Assembly (NCBI GenBank): GCA_951813295.1
Contig: CATOTI010000002.1
Location: 558,001-622,000, forward strand
Direction of reading: 5' to 3'
From: an uncultured Pseudomonadales bacterium
Lineage (GTDB): Bacteria; Pseudomonadota; Gammaproteobacteria; Pseudomonadales; Azotimanducaceae
Length of the DNA stretch: 64,000 nucleotides
Position 1 is the stretch's first letter. Each line of letters starts with the position of its first letter. The notes beneath the pieces were generated by a model that had not been told where the DNA came from, did not search any database, and saw only the letters and a program-made list of their open reading frames with translations. Made by a program: the position numbers and the translations under genes. Below, in pieces: positions 38,010-46,807 of the stretch.

Positions 38010-38782
38010 GTCAGGCTCCACTCGGCGAGGCACTGATCGAGGACCGCGTTGAACTCGGCCGGTTTCTCGAAATAAGTCGAATGCCCGGCGCCTTCGACGA
38101 CCGTGGACCCCGCGCCGATCGCCTCGGCAACGCTCACGAGTAGCGCCGGCGGAAAGAGCGGATCGAGATCGCTCGCAAGCACGAACATCGGCACGCTGGC
38201 GCCCTTCACCTCATCGGCGGAGAAGTACGCCGAGCCATCGCTGATATTCGGTGCAGCCACGGTGTTGAAGGCCGAAATCTGGTTGTAAAGCACCGCTCGT
38301 TCCGGGAACGTTTCGGCGAACTCGGCGCTGATCGCCTGGTTTATGAGTCCGCCACCGGCCGCCAGACGTTCCGCCAACGTGCTCATGTTTTCGATGGTTT
38401 CCGGCGTCTCGACGGCGCCCGGGGTGTTGCCGAGTAGAACGCCCGTGACGCGGTCGCTGTGAATCACGCCGGTGCGCACCCCCGTCCAACCGCCCATCGA
38501 CTGGCAGACGATGGTCGCTCGATCGACACCCGCCGCGTCCATGATGGCGATCATGTCGGCGTCGAAATGGAGCGCATTCTGTTGCGACGCATCGCAAGGT
38601 GAGCGAGCGAACCCGCGATGATCGAACACGAGCACGCGGTGATCCTTCGCGACCACCGGCACCTGCTGCCACCAACTCGTCGCGTTGCCGCCTGCGCCGT
38701 GGGCAAAAACCACCCAGGGTCCCGCCTCGCCGTGCACTTCGTAGTAAAGATCGACACCGTCGCGTTCGGTGAAGGCCATCAT
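38006..38782 (-). CDS. Alpha/beta fold hydrolase
   Basis: 258 residues from ATG 38782 (or the adjacent ATG 38779), with GGGAG just upstream. The fold is classical: VVFAHGAGGNATSWWQQVPV (HG oxyanion turn), VLVFDHRGFARS, nucleophile elbow VCQSMGGWTG (Ser near residue 100), acid in LASDLDPLFPP and His in EGAGHSTYFEKP. No signal peptide. The DHRGFARS form is that of lactonase/3-oxoadipate enol-lactonase-like hydrolases. It diverges from the second redoxin gene across 61 bp; shared promoters are likely there. Confidence 0.87.
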   Translation of the reverse strand: MMAFTERDGVDLYYEVHGEAGPWVVFAHGAGGNATSWWQQVPVVAKDHRVLVFDHRGFARSPCDASQQNALHFDADMIAIMDAAGVDRATIVCQSMGGWTGVRTGVIHSDRVTGVLLGNTPGAVETPETIENMSTLAERLAAGGGLINQAISAEFAETFPERAVLYNQISAFNTVAAPNISDGSAYFSADEVKGASVPMFVLASDLDPLFPPALLVSVAEAIGAGSTVVEGAGHSTYFEKPAEFNAVLDQCLAEWSLT

Positions 38783-38843
38783 GATCTCCCAGGCGGTTAA
38801 GATCCGGCATCGTAAGGTGAAACCGAGAGTCAGGATCAAGCCC

Positions 38844-39452
38844 ATGCGTCTCGCCGCCGCCCTTCGCGCGTCTCTCATCGTGCTCTGCTTCACAGGCATC
38901 CGCGTCGACGCCGATGAACTCTACGCGAGGACCTGGGGGCCCGATGTCGGCACCGAACTCGTTGCGTTTGATCTGAGCGATCAGATGCGCGAGCAACGCA
39001 GTTTCGCCGATCTCGCTTCTGATCGTGGTCTGCTCATCGTTTTCGCCCGGTCGGGCGATTGGTGAAGCTACTGTCTGCGCCAGCTCGTCGAGCTCGGCAA
39101 ATGGCAACCACGCTTCGAACGCCTCGGCGTTCACGTCGCGGCCGTCACGACGGATCAACCCCGCACGGCAGTACGATTCACCGAACGATTCGGCCTCCGC
39201 TATCCCGTGCTCTACGACCGTGGCGCGAGGTTGGTCAATGCGCTTCGTATCCGCAATCGTGAACATCGGCGCTACGATCGCGCCTACGGGGTCCCGCACC
39301 CGGGGGTTCTTTACGTCGACGCGAGCGGTACTATCGCTCTCAAGTTCGCCGAGCGCGGATACAAAGCTCGGCCAAGCTTCGCCGAAATCCATGCCGGCGT
39401 AACCGAGTTCATCGAGGCCGGCGCTTCCACACCCCATCCATCGACAAGGTAG
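38844..39452 (+). CDS. Predicted selenoprotein: exported peroxiredoxin-like redoxin with UGA at the active site (GDW-U-SYC)
   Basis: 202 residues when UGA at 39063-39065 (codon 74) is read as selenocysteine. A signal peptide (MRLAAALRASLIVLCFTG, then DADE) suggests a periplasmic protein. The redoxin core reads LLIVFARSGDW-U-SYC, LRQLVELGKWQPRFERLGV, then VAAVTTDQPRTAVRF and YGVPHPGVLYVDASG with the cis-Pro region. Relatives have SADWCPYC here, so UGA replaces the first Cys and leaves a UxxC motif. Codons before and after the UGA are in one frame with no other break, and a hairpin lies 14-33 nt after it. The next gene, a Tat-exported aldo/keto reductase-like protein, starts 7 bp after the stop, so they are probably cotranscribed. 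Confidence 0.78.
39079..39098 (+). promoter_or_regulatory. Putative bacterial SECIS hairpin after the UGA at 39063-39065
   Basis: Bases 14-33 after the UGA read GCC-AGCUC-GUC-GAGCU-C-GGC: an 8-bp stem with one bulged C and a 3-nt loop starting with G, whose apex is at +22 to +24. Position, loop G and stem length fit bacterial SECIS rules. Function inferred. Confidence 0.65.
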
Positions 39453-39459
39453 GTCAAAC

Positions 39460-40512
39460 ATGCCTCAAGCGAAGAAATCGTTTTTTGGAACCAACCGTCG
39501 CGGTTTTCTGAACACACTGTCCATGGCGGCCGTCGGTGGCGCGACGCTGATCAAGACCGGTGACGTCCGCGCGGCGACACAGGATGCCCAGCAAGCCGGC
39601 GACGGCGTCTGGCCGAAGATGACCTACCGAACCCTCGGCCGCACGAATTTTCTCGCCAGTCGACTCGTCTACGGCGCCGGCGCGTCGTTGAGTCGTAAGC
39701 CGAACGACAAGTTGCTCGAGACCGCGCTCGAAGCGGGCGTCAACGTATTCGATGTCGGCACGAGCCGTTACTACGGCCAAGCCGAGCGCCATCTCGGACC
39801 GTTCGCCAAACGTCACCGTGACGACATCTTCCTGATCTCGAAGGGTATGACCTACATCGACATCGACGAGGATGCGACCGCGACCGTCGAGCAGGCCAAG
39901 CAAGCCGCGAAGACGTGGACGATGTTGCTCGACGAGAGCCTGGACCAACTCGGCATGGACCACGTCGACGCCTACTACCAGATGGGTGCGAGCAATCCAT
40001 CGCTCATCCAAGCCGACGAAATGAAGGCGGCTTATGACGCCGCCAAGGCCGCCGGCAAAGCCGACTACTTCGGCGTATCGACCCATCAGAACGCCGCCAA
40101 CGTCCTTTCCGCCATGATCGAAACGGGTTGGTACAGCCTCGCGATGCTCGCGATCACGCCGGCCGGTTGGTACGACTGGAACAATCGCGACATCCAGGCC
40201 GGCACGACCGAAATGAAATCGATCCGCCCGCTCCTCGACAAAGCGCGCGCCTCCGGCATCGGCCTCGTCGGCATGAAGGCCGGACGCCTCCTCGCCGGAC
40301 AGGGATTCCTCGGTCGCGGCAACCCCCGCGCCTTCGATGAGTTCTACGACGACAAGCTCCTGCGCGCGAACCTCTCGCACTTCCAGCGAAGCTATGCCTA
40401 CGTGCTCGAAAACGGTCTCGACGTCGTCAACGCCGACATCCAGAGCTACGGCATCCTGCGCGAGAACTTCGTGGCCGCCGCGAAATCGAGCGACGTCGCG
40501 GCGACGGCCTAG
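39460..40512 (+). CDS. Tat-exported aldo/keto reductase-like protein
   Basis: 350 residues. A twin-arginine signal is clear (NRRGFLNTLSMAAVGG), so the protein folds before export. The barrel resembles aldo/keto reductases: TYRTLGRTNFLASRLVYGAG, GVNVFDVGTSRYYGQAERHL (the FDT.. and Tyr of the catalytic set read VFDVGTSRYYG), DIFLISKG and LDQLGMDHVDAYYQMGASNP. Where active AKRs have Lys after DDIFL..K the Lys is kept (SKG); the usual catalytic His aligns with YQMG and is not visible. It may be a periplasmic reductase needing a tightly bound cofactor or an inactive homologue. Lies 7 bp after the selenoredoxin. Confidence 0.78.
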   Translation: MPQAKKSFFGTNRRGFLNTLSMAAVGGATLIKTGDVRAATQDAQQAGDGVWPKMTYRTLGRTNFLASRLVYGAGASLSRKPNDKLLETALEAGVNVFDVGTSRYYGQAERHLGPFAKRHRDDIFLISKGMTYIDIDEDATATVEQAKQAAKTWTMLLDESLDQLGMDHVDAYYQMGASNPSLIQADEMKAAYDAAKAAGKADYFGVSTHQNAANVLSAMIETGWYSLAMLAITPAGWYDWNNRDIQAGTTEMKSIRPLLDKARASGIGLVGMKAGRLLAGQGFLGRGNPRAFDEFYDDKLLRANLSHFQRSYAYVLENGLDVVNADIQSYGILRENFVAAAKSSDVAATA

Positions 40513-41477
40513 AGTTCGACTTTGGCGATGCCGAGCCCGGCCTCGCCGCCGATCGCATAGACGAGATAGATCCGGCCTTCTTCCTCGAAGATCGCCGGAT
40601 CGCGGAGCTGATTCACGACGCCGTAGGCGACGCTGCGAACACTCGGCTCGACGGGCGCGCCCGCACCTTCCCAAACCCGTTCCGGTCGGAGCACTTCCAC
40701 GGGCTCCGATTCCCGCCAGTTCGTCCAGTCGTCCGAGAGATCAATCGTCGAGAGCAGGATGCGCTCTGGCGCATCGCCGACCTGTGTCCAGAAGACGTGG
40801 GCGCGCTCAGCGCGCACCAGCACCGCGGCGTGGCGCATGTGCCGATTGAAGAGTAACGGGCCTTCTTCGAATCCGGACGTCGGCGTTGCCGCGCGGTAGA
40901 TGAGCCCGGGCATCGCCAGCCCGTACGTGCGTTCGTCGTGGACGAAGACCCGCATATAGGTGCGACCGAGGATCTCTTCTGCGGATTCGAATGTGATGCC
41001 GTCCGGCGATGTCGCGACCCGCGTCACCTGGCGACCGACGCCCTCGAGGCCGTGGTAGTACATGACGAGGCGCCGGTTCTTCTCGTCGACGTGGACGTCG
41101 GGCGAAGCGATATGCGGCGTCGTCATCTCGAGTTCGACCGAATGCAGGAGCTTCACGCCCGCGGCACGATTGCGCTCCTCCGCCGCTTCGACCTGTTGAC
41201 GTGTCGCCTGCAGCGTCTCCTTCGGGAAAGGTGTGTCCTCGAGTTGTAAAGATCCGGGCACGTGGATCTGCCACGGCCCGGCAAGATCATCAGCAAAAGC
41301 CAGTCGAATGTAGCGGCCCTTGTGATCGGCGAAGTAGAGGTAGTAACGACCTAGCGGATCGGGAACCCAATCCGGGACACGGATCAACGACGGCCCCTGG
41401 ATGTTCTCGCCGAGCGAAACGTGCGAGGAAGGATCAATGATCGGTCGATCGATCAATCTTTCGACGTGCATCCTCAT
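40509..41477 (-). CDS. Glycosyl hydrolase family 43-like five-bladed beta-propeller protein
   Basis: 322 residues without a signal peptide. Repeating blade-like strands include RVPDWVPDPLGRYYLYFADH, IRLAFADDLAGPWQIHVPG, IASPDVHVDEKNRRLVMYYH and LRDPAIFEEEGRIYLVYAIG. The R-D-P-A blade motif and the YYLYFADHKG motif resemble GH43/GH117-like proteins, but I cannot verify the three catalytic carboxylates. It overlaps the stop of the upstream convergent gene by 4 bp. It may act on a sugar or be a non-catalytic binding protein. Confidence 0.65.
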   Translation of the reverse strand: MRMHVERLIDRPIIDPSSHVSLGENIQGPSLIRVPDWVPDPLGRYYLYFADHKGRYIRLAFADDLAGPWQIHVPGSLQLEDTPFPKETLQATRQQVEAAEERNRAAGVKLLHSVELEMTTPHIASPDVHVDEKNRRLVMYYHGLEGVGRQVTRVATSPDGITFESAEEILGRTYMRVFVHDERTYGLAMPGLIYRAATPTSGFEEGPLLFNRHMRHAAVLVRAERAHVFWTQVGDAPERILLSTIDLSDDWTNWRESEPVEVLRPERVWEGAGAPVEPSVRSVAYGVVNQLRDPAIFEEEGRIYLVYAIGGEAGLGIAKVEL

Positions 41478-41537
41478 CCCCCGTGACGGCGTTTTGATGG
41501 TATCACTGGCCCCGAAACGACCCGTTTAAGCGAAGCC

Positions 41538-42308
41538 ATGGCCAAGAACATCAACCAAGCGGTCCGAGAAGTCTGTCTGTCGTTCCCGGAAGCAGAGGAA
41601 ACCCCTTCACGCGGCTCGCCCGATTTCCGGGTACGCAACAAGACGTTCGCGACGTATGTGATCAATCATCACGGCGACGGGCGGCTCGCACTTTGGCTGC
41701 ATTCGCCGAAAGGCGCGCAGGACCTCTACACGACCGGCGAACCCGACTTCTACTTCGTCCCGCCTTACGTGGGCCCGCGCGGTTGGTTGGGGGTGCACCT
41801 CGACCAGGGCAACGACTGGTTCACGATCGCCACGCGGGTCCGCGAGGCCTACGCCAACGTAGCGCCTGCCGAACTGACCGAACACTTGGAGCCGACGATC
41901 GAAATCGAGCCGCCAACCGAGACGATTGATCCGGAGGAATTCGACCCGCTGGTTGCTCCCCACGCGCAAGAGATCCTCGCGCAGATGCGTGCACTCGTCG
42001 CGACGTTGCCCGAGACGAGTGAGGGCAAGCAGTTCGGTCTACCCGCCTGGAAGGCCGGCAAGAAGACCTTCGTCACCGCGTCCCGTTACCGTCGCACGAT
42101 GACCTTGCAGGTATGGGTCGGCCCCGAACTGCAAAGCACGCTGACCGACGACCCGCGCTTCAAGATCCCCAACTACATCGGCCACCGCGGTTGGATCGAT
42201 CTCAACGTCGAGGAGCACGTCGATTGGGAGGAAATCGAGCGCCTCGTCCTCGGCAGCTACCGTCACTTCGCACTGAAGCGGATGCTGAAGGCGATGGGCG
42301 AACTCTAA
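41538..42308 (+). CDS. Tandem MmcQ/YjbR (CyaY-like) domain protein
   Basis: 256 residues made of two copies of the MmcQ/YjbR fold. Copy 1 (residues ~8-110) has [20 protein letters not shown] with [10 protein letters not shown] and [17 protein letters not shown]; copy 2 (residues ~135-250) has [27 protein letters not shown] and [17 protein letters not shown]. Both keep the GWxxxxL core strand. Single-copy relatives (~115 residues) are DNA-binding-like proteins of unclear role. The internal duplication is the notable point. No neighbour suggests a function. Confidence 0.75.
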   Translation: MAKNINQAVREVCLSFPEAEETPSRGSPDFRVRNKTFATYVINHHGDGRLALWLHSPKGAQDLYTTGEPDFYFVPPYVGPRGWLGVHLDQGNDWFTIATRVREAYANVAPAELTEHLEPTIEIEPPTETIDPEEFDPLVAPHAQEILAQMRALVATLPETSEGKQFGLPAWKAGKKTFVTASRYRRTMTLQVWVGPELQSTLTDDPRFKIPNYIGHRGWIDLNVEEHVDWEEIERLVLGSYRHFALKRMLKAMGEL

Positions 42309-42402
42309 GCGCGACCGCCCGCGCCCACCCGAACAGACATTGAGCGGCCAGGGCACGCGAAGTACAGTCAGACGACTCCCAACACGTAAGTCCATTGGTG
42401 CC

Positions 42403-42903
42403 ATGCAGTACAACATCAAAGTAAACGGACGGAATGTTTCGGCCGATGTCGCGCCGGATACGCCGCTTCTCTGGGTCCTTCGAGACCATCTCGATCTAAC
42501 GGGCACGAAGTACGGATGCGGCGGCGGTTTCTGCGGCGCCTGTACCGTACATGTCGACGGTCAGCCGGTGAGATCCTGCCAGACGGCGATCAGCGCGATC
42601 GGCGACCGGTCGGTTGGCACGATCGAAGGTCTCGACGCAGCGCACCCCGAGCTGATCTCGAGCTGGATTCAGAACAATGTGCCGCAGTGCGGCTATTGCC
42701 AATCGGGTCAGCTGATGTCGGCGGCGGCGCTGCTCGACTCGAACCCGACCCCGACGGATGCGGATATCGACAACGCGATGTCCGGCAACATTTGTCGTTG
42801 CGGTACCTACACACGCATCCGGGCGTCGATCAAAGAAGCGGCCGCAAGCCGAAGGGGTGTCGCGATCTGGGAAGCACCGGCTGACGGAGGACAGACGTCA
42901 TGA
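42403..42903 (+). CDS. (2Fe-2S)-binding subunit of a molybdenum hydroxylase (IorA-like)
   Basis: 166 residues from ATG 42403. The plant-type ferredoxin cluster is [17 protein letters not shown] (three Cys plus C in VRSC), and the second helical domain carries [17 protein letters not shown] and [15 protein letters not shown], the four Cys of the second 2Fe-2S cluster. It passes electrons from the Mo-pterin subunit. The two-subunit form without a FAD subunit and with an overlapping large subunit (ATGA) is that of isoquinoline 1-oxidoreductase and related aldehyde-type hydroxylases, which feed an external acceptor, probably cytochrome c. Confidence 0.88.
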   Translation: MQYNIKVNGRNVSADVAPDTPLLWVLRDHLDLTGTKYGCGGGFCGACTVHVDGQPVRSCQTAISAIGDRSVGTIEGLDAAHPELISSWIQNNVPQCGYCQSGQLMSAAALLDSNPTPTDADIDNAMSGNICRCGTYTRIRASIKEAAASRRGVAIWEAPADGGQTS

Positions 42904-45083
42904 GCATCACCAACCTCTCCCGTCGAAACTTCTTCCAGGCCGCCGGCACGCTCGTTCTCGGGGCCGCACTACCGACCCGCGCGGTTTCGCCGGCTGCCAA
43001 GCCGACGTCCGCCTGGGAACCGAGTCTCTTCCTCGGCATCGACCCCGACGGCACCGTGACCATCACGTCACATCGCTCCGAAATGGGCCAGGGCATCCGG
43101 ACCGCGATCGCCCAGGTCGTCGCCGACGAACTGGACGCCGACTGGTCCCGTGTCCGCGTCGCACAGGCACAGGGTGATCAGAAATACGGCGATCAGAACA
43201 CCGACGGATCGCGCAGCATCCTGATGAACTACGACCGGTTGCGCGATGCGGGTGCAAGTGCACGACTCATGCTGCGCCAAGCCGCCGCCGATGCCTGGGG
43301 CGTGTCGGTCGACGACGTCGTTGCGGAAAATCACAGGATCAAACACAGCGGCTCCGGCAAGGACGTGGATTACGGTGAGTTCGTCGCCGACGCGGCCGCC
43401 CTGCCCGTGCCGTCGAACCCGACACGCAAGACGACCGCCGAGCACAAGTTCATCGGCACCGGCCAGGTTCACGTCGACACCAGCGACATCGTTCACGGCG
43501 AAGGATCCTTCGGTGCCGACGTCCGCTTGCCGAACATGGCAGTCGCGGTGCTCGTGCGCTGTCCCTGGCTCGGCGGCGGGGTCGCCTCTTTCAAAGAACC
43601 CGCCGATACGAGCGGCGTCATCGGTTTCGAGGTGCTCGACGCGCCGCAAGGCGCACCCCAGTTCCGCCCCGTCGGCGGCATTGCGGTGATCGCGGAGGAC
43701 ACCTACACGGCTCTTCGCGCGGCGAACGATCTGGAGATCGAGTGGACGTCGAGCCCGACACAGTCGTTCTCGAGCGACACGTTCCGCGAGGCACTGCACG
43801 ACGCCTTGCAGAGCCCAGGTGATCAGCTCTTCGACATCGGCAACGTGGACGCGGCCTTTGATTCCGCGGGCAAATCACTGGAGGCAACCTATCAGACGCC
43901 CTTCCTCGGACATGCGCCGATGGAACCGCCCGTCGCGATTGCCGACGTGAAAGACGGGCAGTGCGAAGTCTGGGCACCCGTTCAGGATCCGCAATCCACA
44001 CGCGGTCTCGTCGCACAGTGGCTGCAGACGGACCTGACCAACGTCGCGATCAATGCGACGCTCTTGGGCGGCGCATTTGGTCGTAAGTCGAAGCCCGATT
44101 TCGTGATCGAAGCCGTGGAACTATCCAAGCGACTGAAGCGCCCTGTGCGCGTGCAATGGACTCGCGAAGACGACGTCCAGCACGACTTCTATCACGCAGC
44201 GAGCGCGCAGTTTCACCGCGCGGTACTCGACGACGAGGGTCGTCCGACGGCGTGGCTACAGCGAACCGCATTCCCATCGATCACGACGGTGTTCGCCGAC
44301 CAAGCGTCCAAGCCCGCCGATTGGGAGCTCGAGATGGGCTTCTCGAACCTGCCGTACCGCGTTGAGAACCAGCGCATGGAGTCGACCGGCATTCGCTCGG
44401 GCGTTCGAATCGGCTGGATGCGTTCGGTCTGCAACATCTTCCACAGCTTCTCGGCCAACGTGTTTGCCGACGAAATGGCGAGCGCTGCCGAACGCGATCC
44501 GATCGAGCATCGACTCGACATCCTGTCCGACGGGAAAAGCCCGTTCCCGGTACCCGGCATGCAGGCGCCTGAAGGACACTCGATGGATATCGCGCGACTG
44601 CGACACGTGATCGAGCGCGTCCGGGATGTGAGCGAATGGGATCGTCCGCGTGGCGAAGGCGTCGGTCTCGGGTTCGCCGTACACCACAGCTTCCGCTCAT
44701 ACGTCGCAACGGTGATCGAGGCAACGATGGAAAACGGTCGTCCGAAAGTGAGCAACGCCTACGTCGCACTCGACTGCGGCACGTACGTCAACGCCGACAC
44801 ATGCCGTGCGCAGATGGAAGGTGCGGTGATGTTCGGTCTCTCGCTCGCACTACACGGCGACATCACGATGAAGGATGGCGCCGTCGAGCAGAGCAATTTC
44901 CACGACTACCCGATGCTGCGGATGAACGAAGCGCCGAACGTCGTCGTCGAGCTGATCCCGGCAAACGACAACTTGCCGGCCGGTGTCGGCGAACCGGGCG
45001 TGCCGCCGATCGCTCCCGCTCTCGTGAACGCGCTCTTCAGCGCCACAGGTACGCGCCATCGCTCACTACCGATCAAGGCGTAG
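42900..45083 (+). CDS. Molybdopterin-binding subunit of a molybdenum hydroxylase (IorB-like), Tat-exported
   Basis: 727 residues. A twin-arginine signal ([15 protein letters not shown]) suggests periplasmic folding with the small subunit carried along. Mo-cofactor motifs include [20 protein letters not shown] near residue 42, [20 protein letters not shown] near residue 395 and the catalytic Glu in [16 protein letters not shown] near residue 700. It would hydroxylate an N-heterocycle or oxidise an aldehyde. Coupled to the ferredoxin-type subunit by ATGA overlap. Slightly shorter than IorB of other bacteria but all motifs are present. Confidence 0.88.
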   Translation: MSITNLSRRNFFQAAGTLVLGAALPTRAVSPAAKPTSAWEPSLFLGIDPDGTVTITSHRSEMGQGIRTAIAQVVADELDADWSRVRVAQAQGDQKYGDQNTDGSRSILMNYDRLRDAGASARLMLRQAAADAWGVSVDDVVAENHRIKHSGSGKDVDYGEFVADAAALPVPSNPTRKTTAEHKFIGTGQVHVDTSDIVHGEGSFGADVRLPNMAVAVLVRCPWLGGGVASFKEPADTSGVIGFEVLDAPQGAPQFRPVGGIAVIAEDTYTALRAANDLEIEWTSSPTQSFSSDTFREALHDALQSPGDQLFDIGNVDAAFDSAGKSLEATYQTPFLGHAPMEPPVAIADVKDGQCEVWAPVQDPQSTRGLVAQWLQTDLTNVAINATLLGGAFGRKSKPDFVIEAVELSKRLKRPVRVQWTREDDVQHDFYHAASAQFHRAVLDDEGRPTAWLQRTAFPSITTVFADQASKPADWELEMGFSNLPYRVENQRMESTGIRSGVRIGWMRSVCNIFHSFSANVFADEMASAAERDPIEHRLDILSDGKSPFPVPGMQAPEGHSMDIARLRHVIERVRDVSEWDRPRGEGVGLGFAVHHSFRSYVATVIEATMENGRPKVSNAYVALDCGTYVNADTCRAQMEGAVMFGLSLALHGDITMKDGAVEQSNFHDYPMLRMNEAPNVVVELIPANDNLPAGVGEPGVPPIAPALVNALFSATGTRHRSLPIKA

Positions 45084-45095
45084 CGAAAAGAGAAA

Positions 45096-45125
45096 CCCTC
45101 GAGCACGAACCATCGTGTTCGAGGG
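45096..45125. terminator. Strong hairpin after the molybdenum hydroxylase genes
   Basis: CCCTCGAGCACGA (45096-45108) and TCGTGTTCGAGGG (45113-45125) pair over 13 bp with one G-U and a 4-nt loop. No U-run follows on the plus strand; on the minus strand the hairpin is followed by TTTCTCTTTT, so it would work best as a terminator for leftward transcription. The 3' bases immediately precede a start-like ATG at 45126. Confidence 0.5.
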
Positions 45126-45152
45126 ATGAACGACGCCGTCGTACACCCGCCC

Positions 45153-46010
45153 ATGCGGTCCGTCTTTCTCGCCTTGCTGACAATTGTCCTCCTCGCGGGT
45201 TGCGAGGAGCCTGCGCCGCGTTTCGAAAACCCGCTGGCATCTGGTGTCATCACGTTGCCGCTTCGCCATACGCAACGCTTCGACACGCTGCTCTCGTCGA
45301 CGGGTTTCGTCGCCGCCCTGCTCGGGACGGAAAACGATCACGAAGTCACGACCTTCGGACCCGACGCGGAAGTCGTTCTGCTGCACCTTCCGCGCACGCG
45401 GTTCTCGCCCGCCGTCATCGGGGGCGGCGCGACGGGCACAGGGCTCTTGCTCGACGATGGATTCTCGGTAGTTGCCGGAAGCGGCTTCGTTTCGGAATTC
45501 AACCCGGTCTCGCCGCTTGGACTCCTACAGGTCGACGGCAGCGTGCTGAGCCAACTCACCCGCCACGGCTATACCCGAGTGCTGGGCATCCAGAACGGCA
45601 CGATGCGGGTGATCTCCCGCAGCGACTTTCACCATGGCTTGTTCGAGTCTGCCCTCCAGTTGGGCCCGGGGATCGTTGAACAGGGAACACTCGCCATCAA
45701 TCCGACGGAGCGGAACCTGCCACGTTACGTGCGTGCGTTCGTCGCGACGTGTTCCGACCGATGGATCATCGGCGTCACGCAGCAACCCGTTCATCTGTAC
45801 GACCTCGGCGGTGGACTCATCGATCATTTCAGCAGCGAGGCGATCGAGTGCGACGAAGTCGTCAACCTTTCGGGCGACCGTGAGGCACTCCTCGTCGCGG
45901 CGAGTGCCGACCGCGGCAGCATCGCGTACTTCGGCAACCCGACGTTGCCAAAGGCATCGCTCATCGCATTCCGCGAAACGACGGCACTGGCGACCCACGC
46001 CGATCCTTAA
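45153..46010 (+). CDS. Phosphodiester glycosidase (NAGPA)-like lipoprotein
   Basis: 285 residues from ATG 45153, chosen for its lipoprotein signal (RSVFLALLTIVLLAGCEE, lipobox LLAGC); ATG 45126 overlaps the hairpin. The central part has FNPVSPLGLLQVDGSVLSQL, RVLGIQNGTMRVISRSDFHH and ESALQLGPGIVEQGTLAIN, which follows the order of phosphodiester glycosidase (uncovering enzyme-like) domains: GFF..xPLGLxxxDGxxL and LQAGPxLV. The usual NGGFF is replaced by VSEFNP, so catalysis is unsure. Predicted to be anchored in the outer or inner membrane. Not linked to the upstream hydroxylase by spacing. Confidence 0.6.
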   Translation: MRSVFLALLTIVLLAGCEEPAPRFENPLASGVITLPLRHTQRFDTLLSSTGFVAALLGTENDHEVTTFGPDAEVVLLHLPRTRFSPAVIGGGATGTGLLLDDGFSVVAGSGFVSEFNPVSPLGLLQVDGSVLSQLTRHGYTRVLGIQNGTMRVISRSDFHHGLFESALQLGPGIVEQGTLAINPTERNLPRYVRAFVATCSDRWIIGVTQQPVHLYDLGGGLIDHFSSEAIECDEVVNLSGDREALLVAASADRGSIAYFGNPTLPKASLIAFRETTALATHADP

Positions 46011-46038
46011 AGTCACGACCATCAAGGGGAGATAAAGA

Positions 46039-46803
46039 ATGTTCCAGCAAGCAAGCGATCTACGAGAGGAGGGCGAGGAACTCGATCAGTTCCTCGCGAC
46101 GCTCAAACCCGCGGACTGGGATCGCGAAACCCCGTTCAAGTCGTGGACGATCAATCAGGTCGTTCAGCACCTGCATAGCGCCGATCGTGCAGCCGTGCTA
46201 ACGCTGACGGAGCCCGAACGATTCGCGGAACTCAAAAAAGGCTTGGGTCTGCCGAAAGTCGTCGCCACCGGTGCCGACCTGCACGCCGTCTGGCGCGAGT
46301 ACTTCTTCGAGATGTGTGACGCACACGAGCGCTACGAGCCGAACCACCGAGTCGCCTGGTTCGGGCCGGATATGAGCGTGCGATCCTGCGCCACGGCCCG
46401 CCAGATGGAGACGTGGGCCCACGGCCAGGACATCTACGACCTCATGGCGGTCGCGCGGATGCCGAAAGCTCGACTGAAGAACATTGCCCACATCGGCGTT
46501 TCCACTTTCGGCTGGACCTTCGTCAACCGCGGCGAAACGCCGCCGGCACCGCCACCGTACATCTGTCTCGACGCGCCCGATGGCACGAAATGGGAATGGA
46601 ACGAGCCGAGCGATAGCGATTATGTGCGCGGCTCGGCGCTCGAGTTCTGCCATGTCGTGACGCAAGGCCGCAACGTCGCCGACACGGCACTCGAGTACAA
46701 GGGCCCGGCGGCGAGTGCCTGGATGCCGATCGCCCAGTGCTTTGCCGGTCCGCCGGAGACGCCGCCGGCCGTCGGCCATCGCGTCTTCAGCTCGGACGAA
46801 TAA
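46039..46803 (+). CDS. TIGR03084-type metal-binding (DinB/maleylpyruvate-isomerase-like) protein
   Basis: 254 residues. A four-helix DinB-like bundle starts with SDLREEGEELDQFLATLKP and WTINQVVQHLHSADRAAVLT, whose His (QHLH) is a metal ligand. A further His pair is in ETWAHGQDIYDLM, and a C-terminal domain (DYVRGSALEFCHVVTQGRNV) resembles the wHTH half of this group. Relatives, often next to coenzyme A or flavin-dependent enzymes, are thought to be thiol-dependent S-transferases, but function is not established. It starts 5 bp before the LLM oxidoreductase, suggesting one transcript. Confidence 0.75.
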   Translation: MFQQASDLREEGEELDQFLATLKPADWDRETPFKSWTINQVVQHLHSADRAAVLTLTEPERFAELKKGLGLPKVVATGADLHAVWREYFFEMCDAHERYEPNHRVAWFGPDMSVRSCATARQMETWAHGQDIYDLMAVARMPKARLKNIAHIGVSTFGWTFVNRGETPPAPPPYICLDAPDGTKWEWNEPSDSDYVRGSALEFCHVVTQGRNVADTALEYKGPAASAWMPIAQCFAGPPETPPAVGHRVFSSDE

Positions 46804-46807
46804 CGCC

